A DNA stretch of 6,494 bases from positions 1 to 6,494 of the forward strand of contig JAFSWJ010000284.1 in the NCBI GenBank assembly GCA_017444545.1. Reading direction: 5' to 3'. Source of the stretch: Lachnospiraceae bacterium. Its GTDB lineage: Bacteria > Bacillota > Clostridia > Lachnospirales > Lachnospiraceae. A program made the position numbers and the translations under genes. Below the pieces are notes generated by a model. It worked only from the letters and a program-made list of their open reading frames with translations, searched no databases and was not told the DNA's origin. Position 1 is the stretch's first letter, and each line of letters opens with the position of its first letter. Below are positions 1-6,494 of the stretch, piece by piece.

Positions 1-516
1 ATCCTGAACCCCCCGGAAAAGGGAAGATGGGAAACGGAGACAAACGACGGTATCTTCAGGATGGGCGACAAGGTGATGCAGATCAAAAACAATTACGATC
101 TTGAATGGGAGATAACCGGCAAAAACGGCATCGTCATAGAAACGGGAAAGGGAGTCTTTAACGGCGACACCGGCCGGATAGTCAGCATTTCCTCCTCCCA
201 GATCATAGTGCGCTTTGAGGATGGCAGGACCGTCGTCTACACAAACGCCCTCTTTGATGAGATAGAGCTTGCCTACGCCATCACGATCCACAAGTCTCAG
301 GGAAGCGAATATCCGGCGGTGATCATACCGGTGATAAACGGCCCGTCGGTCTTATTAAACAGAAACCTGCTGTACACCGCGGTCACAAGGGCAAAAAACT
401 GCGTGGTGATCATGGGTTCCTCAGACACGGTCAAAAGCATGATAGACAACACCTCCGAGCTGAAAAGATACACCGGCCTCAGGGAGAGATTAAAGGAGAT
501 GAAGATGATACCATGA
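1..516 (+). CDS. recD2: RecD2-type ATP-dependent DNA helicase, C-terminal part (5' end outside window)
   Basis: The reading frame is open from base 1 and ends at the TGA at 514-516, giving 171 residues. An internal ATG at 61 is not the start, because the preceding codons continue the family sequence. Visible landmarks, numbered in this fragment, are GDKVMQIKNNY near 22-32, an SH3-like stretch with FNGDTGRI near 53-60, helicase motif V/Va AITIHKSQGSEYP (93-105), and motif VI LLYTAVTRAK (123-132). These are typical of the second RecA fold of superfamily 1B RecD/TraA helicases, 5'-3' DNA unwinding enzymes. Walker A and B lie upstream, outside the window. The family is normally over 700 residues, so about three quarters of the gene is missing. 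RecD2 is the form found in Firmicutes without RecBC; choosing it over another RecD-like or TraA-like protein is inference. The stop overlaps the comFC start (ATGA). Confidence 0.9.
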   Translation: MLNPPEKGRWETETNDGIFRMGDKVMQIKNNYDLEWEITGKNGIVIETGKGVFNGDTGRIVSISSSQIIVRFEDGRTVVYTNALFDEIELAYAITIHKSQGSEYPAVIIPVINGPSVLLNRNLLYTAVTRAKNCVVIMGSSDTVKSMIDNTSELKRYTGLRERLKEMKMIP

Positions 517-1262
517 AGCATAATAAAAACAGGCGGCCTTTGAAGATCCCGGGACTTTTGCAGATGCTGCCGGATATCGTTTTCCCGAGGCGGTGTCCCT
601 TTTGTGACGGGGTGCTCGTCTTTGGAAGCAAAGAGCCCTGCGAAAGCTGCCGTTCAAAGCTGCAGTATGTCGGAAATGACTTTTGCTTAAAGTGCGGAAA
701 GCCACTGGCAGATCCCGGCGCCGAGTTCTGTACTGCCTGCAAAAGATCTGCCCGCCCCTTTGACTGGGGCCGTTCACTTTTCATCTATGACGATCTGTTA
801 AAGCATTCCCTGTCTTCCCTCAAATATGATAATAAAAGAGAATATGCCTGGTATTTCGGGACAGAGCTTGTCAGGCACTTTGCAAAGAGCATGAAGCAGA
901 CGCACTTTGATGCCATAGTCCCGGTTCCGGTAAGCCGTGAAAGACTCAGGAAACGCGGCTACAATCAGGCAAAACTCATAGCTGACCGGGTTTCATATCT
1001 GACCGGCATACCCCTCAGAGATGACATCCTGATCAGGGAAAAAACCACCGTTGCACAAAAGGAACTGGGGCGCATCGCAAGGCAGAAAAATCTGAAAAAG
1101 GCTTTCAAAATAGCAGGGAATGTTGTAGAATTAGAGACGATTATGGTCATTGATGACATCTATACGACCGGCGCTACCATCAGCGAGATAGCGAGGGTTT
1201 TGAAGGAGGCGGGAGTGAAAAAGGTCTGCTTTTTCACGATCGCTACGGGAAGCGCGATATGA
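513..1262 (+). CDS. comFC: ComFC-family phosphoribosyltransferase-like protein with double zinc ribbon
   Basis: This 249-residue protein is a member of the ComFC/GntX family, known for a role in DNA uptake and transformation; its enzymatic substrate is not established. The N-terminus carries four CxxC pairs, at C28/C31, C43/C46, C58/C61 and C73/C76, spaced exactly 15 residues apart, consistent with two zinc sites. The C-terminal phosphoribosyltransferase fold shows VPVPVSRERLRKRGYNQA (137-153) and the PRPP loop VIDDIYTTGAT (212-222). Length is near the usual 220-250. The start at 513 is chosen because it forms an ATGA overlap with the helicase gene and lies just before the family's LLPDIVFPRRCPFC-like opening. 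The nearest strong purine run (AAAGGAG, 492-498) is about 14 bases upstream, which is long, so coupling to upstream translation is likely. A competence role in this organism is inferred from family only; no other com gene is visible. Confidence 0.93.
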   Translation: MKHNKNRRPLKIPGLLQMLPDIVFPRRCPFCDGVLVFGSKEPCESCRSKLQYVGNDFCLKCGKPLADPGAEFCTACKRSARPFDWGRSLFIYDDLLKHSLSSLKYDNKREYAWYFGTELVRHFAKSMKQTHFDAIVPVPVSRERLRKRGYNQAKLIADRVSYLTGIPLRDDILIREKTTVAQKELGRIARQKNLKKAFKIAGNVVELETIMVIDDIYTTGATISEIARVLKEAGVKKVCFFTIATGSAI

Positions 1263-1642
1263 AGGATATTGATTCGGAAAAAATAATGCTCATGACGAGG
1301 ATGGCATCCTTTGAGCAGGAGGAGGGAAAAAAGGCCCTCAGGATCTGTCATTTTTTCAGGAGTGATTATGTCATACTCAATGTTGTGAAATCGGTCGTCA
1401 GCTCGACCATCGCCTTTGCCATGCTTCTCGGGATTTACATTTATTACAATGTGGACAATCTCCTGCAGGAGGTCTACAGCATGGATCTCATAGAGACGGG
1501 GAGGGGAGTGCTGACATATTACATCGCTTTTGTGGGTATATCTGCCCTCATATCATATGTAGTCTATTCCTTTCGCTATGACAAGGCGAGAAAAAGCCTG
1601 AAAAACTACAATGCTGCCCTCAGAAAACTGGAAGAGATGTGA
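1259..1642 (+). CDS. small two-helix membrane protein, unknown function
   Basis: I do not recognise this 127-residue protein as a named family. It has a charged N-terminal segment (1-37), a hydrophobic helix around 38-63 (AFAMLLGIYIYY), a short middle loop with acidic residues (65-80), a second hydrophobic helix around 85-105, and a basic, heptad-like C-terminal tail (KARKSLKNYNAALRKLEEM). A hairpin in the membrane with both ends on the same side is the simplest topology. No catalytic motif is visible. It starts inside the comFC stop (ATGA, 1259-1262) with only a weak Shine-Dalgarno (CGGGAAG, 1246-1252), so translation is probably coupled. Its place between comFC and the c-di-AMP genes suggests co-expression. 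It is real rather than spurious because it fills the interval exactly, with stop and start spacing matching its neighbours. Confidence 0.8.
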   Translation: MKDIDSEKIMLMTRMASFEQEEGKKALRICHFFRSDYVILNVVKSVVSSTIAFAMLLGIYIYYNVDNLLQEVYSMDLIETGRGVLTYYIAFVGISALISYVVYSFRYDKARKSLKNYNAALRKLEEM

Positions 1643-1651
1643 AAGGATATC

Positions 1652-2554
1652 ATGGAACAGCTTTTATACATCAGAGATACGATAAAGGGTTTCTTCGGAA
1701 GGTTTGACGGATACATCAGATCCGTGCTCCGGTTTCTCCTGTGCCTGATCGTTCTGCTTTCGATAAACGGAAGCCTGGGATACATGGAAAGACTGAAGAG
1801 CATGCCTGTAGTTCTGATCATTTCCCTGCTCTGCTCCTTCCTTCCCGCAAATATCATAGTGTTTTTTGCGGCACTGTTCACAGCTGCCCATTCCTACGGT
1901 GTCAGCCTTGAATGTGCGGTCATAGTGACGGTGCTGTTTTTCCTGATGTTTTTGCTTTACTACAGATACAGCCCGAAGGATACTTTGGCGGTGCTTCTCA
2001 CTCCGCTCTGCTTTTTCTTCAAGGTTCCCTATCTGATGCCGCTTGTTTTCGGCCTCGTCGGGACTCCGCTTTCCGCCATATCGGTCTCCTGCGGCGTGAT
2101 CTCTTATTATGTCATAGGATATCTGTCGGAAAACTACACGGTCATAACCGGGATGGCAGATGAAAACACGGTAGCGAGATTCAGGTTCATCCTGGACGGG
2201 ATGCTCAAAAACAAAGAAATGATGGTCATGGTCATCGGCTTTTCGGCAACGGTGATCGTGGTAAACGTGATCAAGAGATTTTATTTCAAATATGCATGGC
2301 CCGTGGCGATATTTGCAGGGACTCTCACGGATATTCTGGTGGTTGCCATAGCCGCATCAAAGACAGGGGCAAAGATCAGCGGAGGCGGTCTGATATTTGG
2401 AAGCCTTTTTGCAATGCTCATCGCCTTTGTCGTCAAGTTCTTCATCTTCACGGTTGATTATGAAAAGACCGAAAGAGTGCAGTTTGAGGACGACGAGTAT
2501 TATTACTACGTCAAAGCAGTACCAAAGATCAAGTCGCGCGATTACAAAGGATAG
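1652..2554 (+). CDS. polytopic membrane protein, unknown function, upstream of cdaA
   Basis: This 300-residue protein is very hydrophobic. Candidate membrane segments lie near 23-43, 52-77, 84-104, 111-140, 142-158, 190-208, 214-236 and 243-268, giving roughly seven or eight helices. A conspicuous glycine-rich stretch (GAKISGGGLIFGSL) precedes the last helix. The cytoplasm-like tail (270-300) is acidic then tyrosine-rich and basic (EDDEYYYYVKAVPKIK). A hydrophilic loop sits at 159-189. I see no transporter signature, ATP-binding motif or enzyme motif, and do not assign a function. The start at 1652 is preceded by AAAGGA (1642-1647) and is 9 bases after the previous stop; cdaA starts 3 bases after its TAG. 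My impression is that similar proteins occur next to cdaA in related Clostridia, but I cannot verify this here. The context suggests a partner or regulator of membrane-bound CdaA, which is inference. Confidence 0.85.
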   Translation: MEQLLYIRDTIKGFFGRFDGYIRSVLRFLLCLIVLLSINGSLGYMERLKSMPVVLIISLLCSFLPANIIVFFAALFTAAHSYGVSLECAVIVTVLFFLMFLLYYRYSPKDTLAVLLTPLCFFFKVPYLMPLVFGLVGTPLSAISVSCGVISYYVIGYLSENYTVITGMADENTVARFRFILDGMLKNKEMMVMVIGFSATVIVVNVIKRFYFKYAWPVAIFAGTLTDILVVAIAASKTGAKISGGGLIFGSLFAMLIAFVVKFFIFTVDYEKTERVQFEDDEYYYYVKAVPKIKSRDYKG

Positions 2555-2557
2555 TAA

Positions 2558-3421
2558 ATGGAACGGATCTTTTCTCTCGTTCAAAAATACATATCGATCG
2601 ACTCCATACCAAAGATGGTCCTGACGGATTATATTGAGATCCTGATCATAGCCTTTGTTGTCTATGAGCTCATGGTGTGGATCAGGGATACCAGGGCCTG
2701 GTCGCTTTTGAAGGGGATCATTGTGATCTTCCTTTTCATCATGCTGGCCTATATCTTCCAGATGACTACCATCCTGTGGCTTGTGCGGAATGCCCTGAGC
2801 GTTGCCATCACGGCTCTCATAGTCATCTTTCAGCCGGAGCTTCGGAAAGCCCTGGATCTTCTGGGGCGCAAAAACCTGCTCTCCTCAGTCATTTCACTGA
2901 ATCCTTCGGGATCTTTGAGCGAGAGGTTTTCCGACCATACGATAAACGAGATAATAAAGGCGAGTTTTGAAATGGGCAAGGCAAAGACCGGAGCCCTCAT
3001 AGTCGTGGCCCACAACGATCCCCTGACGGAATTTGTCAGGACCGGCATCGAGGTGGACTCCGTAGTCTCAAACCAGCTTCTCATCAATATATTTGAGCAT
3101 AATACTCCCCTCCACGACGGAGCGGTGATCATAGAGGGCAACAGGATCCTTTCGGCAACCTGTTACCTGCCCCTTTCGGACAACATGGCTCTTTCAAAGG
3201 AGCTGGGCACCAGGCACAGGGCCGGCGTCGGCATATCCGAGGTCACGGACTCTCTGACCGTCATCGTTTCCGAGGAGACGGGCAGGGTTTCCATCGCCTA
3301 TGAGGGAGAGCTCTACCGGAATGTTGATCCGGAACTCCTCAGGGAAAAGCTTGAGACCCTTCAGGAAAAGATACTGGATGAAAAGAAATTCAGGATATGG
3401 AAAGGGAGGTCCAAGGTATGA
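2558..3421 (+). CDS. cdaA: diadenylate cyclase CdaA (c-di-AMP synthase, membrane-bound)
   Basis: CdaA (also called DacA) condenses two ATP into cyclic di-AMP, the messenger that controls potassium and osmolyte transport and cell-wall balance in Firmicutes. The 287-residue product has three N-terminal hydrophobic helices (about 25-41, 50-67 and 72-92) followed by the DAC domain. Catalytic landmarks are present: ALIVV (146-150), NTPLHDGAVII with the DGA triad at 187-189, and GTRHRAGVGISE with RHR at 219-221. Length matches the usual 270-285. The start at 2558 has AAAGG (2546-2550) seven bases upstream. The gene ends in an ATGA overlap with cdaR, the usual arrangement for its regulator. It lies downstream of two unknown membrane-protein genes rather than at the head of an operon, and no promoter stands out directly upstream. 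Confidence 0.97.
   Translation: MERIFSLVQKYISIDSIPKMVLTDYIEILIIAFVVYELMVWIRDTRAWSLLKGIIVIFLFIMLAYIFQMTTILWLVRNALSVAITALIVIFQPELRKALDLLGRKNLLSSVISLNPSGSLSERFSDHTINEIIKASFEMGKAKTGALIVVAHNDPLTEFVRTGIEVDSVVSNQLLINIFEHNTPLHDGAVIIEGNRILSATCYLPLSDNMALSKELGTRHRAGVGISEVTDSLTVIVSEETGRVSIAYEGELYRNVDPELLREKLETLQEKILDEKKFRIWKGRSKV
3401..3410 (+). promoter_or_regulatory. ribosome binding site deciding the cdaR start
   Basis: AAAGGGAGGT lies inside the cdaA 3' end, seven bases before the ATG at 3418. An in-frame ATG at 3397 would extend CdaR by seven residues, but it lies upstream of this site and its own upstream region (AAAAGAAATTCAGGAT) has no comparable match. The site therefore supports 3418, which also makes the ATGA overlap with cdaA. 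Confidence 0.85.
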
Positions 3422-4740
3422 GCTTTCTGACCGGTCTTTCAAAAAAACTGGTAAACAACCTGGGCCTGAAGATCATCTCACTTTTGGCAGGCCTCCTCAT
3501 ATGGATAGTCGTGGTCGGGATAGACAACCCCCTGAGGACGCAGGTCTTCATCGGTATCCCCGTGAGTGTGGAAAACGCCTCCTTCATGGAAAGGGAGGGC
3601 AAGGCCTTTGAGGTTGACGATTCAAGCAAGACGGTGAGCATCAGTGTCCGTGCCGAGAGGGCTATCCTGAACCGGCTTTCAAAGGACAATTTCACCGCTT
3701 CCATAGATCTTGAGGATTATGCGGACGGCAGGGTTCCCATCACGGTGAAGGCCACCAGATACTCGGACAAGATCACGAGCATCACTCCGCGTACCACCTA
3801 TGCCAGGGTCACTGTGGAGGATCTGGGCGAAAAGCAGTTTGGCATAGAGGCCGAGATCACGGGAGAGGTTCCCGACGGCTACTCCGTAGGGACCGTGGTC
3901 GTAAATAATAATATCGTCAATGTGGCAGGACCGGAATCCGTGGTCAATTCCATAGACAGGGCGGTGATAAAGGTCTCCGTACAGGGAATGACGAGGGATA
4001 TCCGCACGGAATCAAAGATAGAATTCTATGATGCCTCGGGTGACGCAGTGGATACCGGAGATCTGGAGCTTTCAAGGACGGATTCCTCGGTCAGTGTTGC
4101 CATATGGGCAAACAAGAACGTCCCCGTATCCTACGGCTATACGGGAATACCGGCGGACGGCTTTGCCGCAACGGGCAATATCATAGCTTCAGTGGAAAAT
4201 ATAGACATCACCGGTGCCGCATCGGATCTTTCGGGAGTTGATTATATCGATGTTCCCGGCACGGCGATAGATATAACGGGCGCCGAAAGCAACGTGAATG
4301 CAAAGATAGACATCAAAAGATATCTGCCGGGCGGAGTCAGCATTGCGTCGGCCTCTTCCGAAAAAGCGATATCTGATGTGGCCATAGAGATCCAGCCTCT
4401 GACCGAGATCAATGTGGAGGTACCCGTGTCAAACATTACCATCGAAAATATCCCCGAGGGAATGACAGCCTATGTGACGGGATCCGGGGAAAATGTCGTG
4501 ACATCGGTAAAGGGTCTTGCGACAACGCTTGCAGGCATCAATCCTGCCATGATCACCGGCAAGGTGGATCTGCATGAGGTCGCCCTGGCGCATGGTCTCA
4601 CCGAATGGACAGAGGGTGTATACGATGCCACCGTGAACTTCACCTATCCGGAGGGAATCTATGGCGGTACCGTGCAAAGTCCCGTCAAGGTGGTGCTGCA
4701 CAAAGGAGACGCAGTCCCTCCTGATACTACGGAAGAGTGA
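3418..4740 (+). CDS. cdaR: CdaR, membrane-anchored YbbR-repeat protein, regulator of CdaA
   Basis: This 440-residue protein has a short basic N-terminus, one hydrophobic anchor (about 16-36, LGLKIISLLAGLLIWIVVVG) and a long extracytoplasmic beta-rich region. I read four YbbR-like repeats at roughly 41-135, 138-230, 232-328 and 330-427. The clearest family features are ITPRTTYARVTVE at the end of repeat 1 and GEVPDGYSVG with VAGPESVVNSI in repeat 2. Repeats 3 and 4 are more diverged (EIQPLTEINVEVPV, then the VPEGM-like IPEGMTAYVTG). The tail (GDAVPPDTTEE) is acidic and probably disordered. In characterised Firmicutes, CdaR binds CdaA and modulates c-di-AMP synthesis. The start was set by the strong ribosome binding site and the 4-base overlap with cdaA. 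No clear intrinsic terminator follows the stop. Confidence 0.93.
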   Translation: MSFLTGLSKKLVNNLGLKIISLLAGLLIWIVVVGIDNPLRTQVFIGIPVSVENASFMEREGKAFEVDDSSKTVSISVRAERAILNRLSKDNFTASIDLEDYADGRVPITVKATRYSDKITSITPRTTYARVTVEDLGEKQFGIEAEITGEVPDGYSVGTVVVNNNIVNVAGPESVVNSIDRAVIKVSVQGMTRDIRTESKIEFYDASGDAVDTGDLELSRTDSSVSVAIWANKNVPVSYGYTGIPADGFAATGNIIASVENIDITGAASDLSGVDYIDVPGTAIDITGAESNVNAKIDIKRYLPGGVSIASASSEKAISDVAIEIQPLTEINVEVPVSNITIENIPEGMTAYVTGSGENVVTSVKGLATTLAGINPAMITGKVDLHEVALAHGLTEWTEGVYDATVNFTYPEGIYGGTVQSPVKVVLHKGDAVPPDTTEE

Positions 4741-4765
4741 CATCGGTTAATTGCCGGATGTAAAC

Positions 4766-4919
4766 TCAAGCCCCGAAGCGAGACATGAGATTCTCACGGG
4801 GCGTTCGAAGAGCGCCGGTGCTACCGAGCGTTCCTCAGCGAGGTTTGCACCGCTGCGTGATGAGCGAGCGGAAGCGTCCCCGGGAGAACTCATGTACGAG
4901 TGCAGGGGCAGGAACTTGA
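4766..4919. other. GC-rich structured intergenic element (possible ncRNA or palindromic repeat)
   Basis: This fills most of the 236-base gap between cdaR and ptsH and is about 64% GC by hand count over 4770-4910. Its complementary segments nest coherently. TCAA 4766-4769 pairs with TTGA 4916-4919, and GCCCC 4770-4774 pairs with GGGGC 4905-4909. Then 4783-4801 pairs with 4878-4895 in 17 base pairs broken only by bulged A4790 and an A4796/G4883 mismatch. Inside that stem are hairpin 4802-4814 (CGTTC, GAA loop, GAGCG, one G-U), stem CGGTGC 4816-4821 with GCACCG 4847-4852, and hairpin CCTC-AGC-GAGG 4833-4843. The word GAGCG recurs four times. The strand cannot be decided because the fold is near-symmetric. 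No uridine run follows, so it is not a standard terminator. I do not recognise the family. A structured RNA and a dispersed MITE/REP-like palindrome both fit. Confidence 0.7.
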
Positions 4920-4944
4920 ATTATATGGGATATAGTAGTATAAT
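4916..4944 (+). promoter_or_regulatory. sigma-A-type promoter for ptsH
   Basis: The -35 box TTGAAT (4916-4921, four of six consensus bases) and the perfect -10 box TATAAT (4939-4944) are separated by 17 bases, the optimal spacing. Transcription would start near 4951, leaving about 25 untranslated bases before the ptsH ATG. The -35 box coincides with the last paired bases of the structured element, so the element's right edge contributes to the promoter. No operator or cre site is evident. Confidence 0.75.
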
Positions 4945-4961
4945 TACCTGAATGATTTTTT

Positions 4962-4967
4962 AGAGGT
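4962..4967 (+). promoter_or_regulatory. ribosome binding site of ptsH
   Basis: AGAGGT is nine bases before the ATG at 4977, a moderate match to the Shine-Dalgarno consensus. It is preceded by six T residues (4956-4961) with no hairpin before them, so that tract is unstructured leader rather than a terminator. Confidence 0.6.
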
Positions 4968-4976
4968 TACTTTAAG

Positions 4977-6494
<1,518 letters not shown>

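Noticed and set aside
61..516. Complete 151-residue protein starting at ATG 61
   Set aside because: The frame is open from base 1, and the codons before 61 continue into the helicase motif block. This is the tail of a larger gene.
3397..3417. Upstream in-frame ATG giving a seven-residue longer CdaR
   Set aside because: The strong AAAGGGAGGT site lies downstream of this ATG and is correctly spaced for 3418, which also makes the ATGA overlap with cdaA.
4741..4760. Small hairpin right after the cdaR stop as a terminator
   Set aside because: CATCGG and CCGGATG pair over six bases with a bulge, and no T run follows (TAAACTC). It is too weak to call an intrinsic terminator.
4888..4901. Local hairpin ACTC-ATGTAC-GAGT as a separate operator
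   Set aside because: It has only four pairs and is mutually exclusive with the much longer 4783-4801/4878-4895 stem. It is more likely part of the larger element.
4751..4951. 66-codon open frame with a TTG start across the cdaR-ptsH gap
   Set aside because: It has a TTG start with no Shine-Dalgarno and lies over the stem-forming element. Its residues simply reflect the repeated GAGCG-type words, and it runs through the ptsH promoter. It reads as chance coding over a structured element.
4956..4961. T6 tract before ptsH as a terminator of the upstream operon
   Set aside because: No stable hairpin precedes it directly, and it lies inside the predicted ptsH leader downstream of the promoter.

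Overview
The window looks like chromosome from a low-to-mid GC Firmicute, most likely a Clostridia member of the Lachnospiraceae type. The basis is the gene set (RecD2-type helicase, ComFC, CdaA/CdaR, an HPr carrying both His15 and Ser46), strong AGGAGG-type ribosome binding sites and tightly packed genes. The family-level call is inference; no rRNA or other taxonomic marker is present. All genes are on the + strand, and I see no phage, IS, CRISPR or tRNA.

Region 1 (1-4740) is a compact, probably translationally coupled gene chain. It runs: the 3' end of a recD2-like helicase gene, a comFC-type phosphoribosyltransferase, a small two-helix membrane protein of unknown function, a larger polytopic membrane protein of unknown function, the c-di-AMP synthase cdaA, and its membrane-anchored YbbR-repeat partner cdaR. 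Three junctions are ATGA stop/start overlaps (513-516, 1259-1262, 3418-3421) and the other two gaps are 9 and 3 bases. This implies one transcript joining DNA processing/competence-type functions to c-di-AMP synthesis. The glmM gene that usually follows cdaA-cdaR in Firmicutes is absent here.

Region 2 (4741-4976) is the only sizeable non-coding gap. It holds a GC-rich element of about 150 bases with nested long-range complementarity: a closing stem, a 17-pair interrupted stem, and smaller hairpins inside. I do not recognise it as a named family. It could be a structured RNA or a dispersed palindromic repeat. Its right edge supplies the -35 box of a good promoter (TTGAAT, 17 bases, TATAAT).

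Region 3 (4977-5291) is a single ptsH (HPr) gene with its own promoter and a strong intrinsic terminator, so it looks monocistronic. Region 4 (5308-end) is leuA, a type 2 2-isopropylmalate synthase cut off by the window edge. Its ribosome binding site starts two bases after the ptsH terminator, and no T-box or obvious separate promoter is visible.

The best candidates for something undescribed are the structured intergenic element and the two unknown membrane proteins embedded in the c-di-AMP operon.
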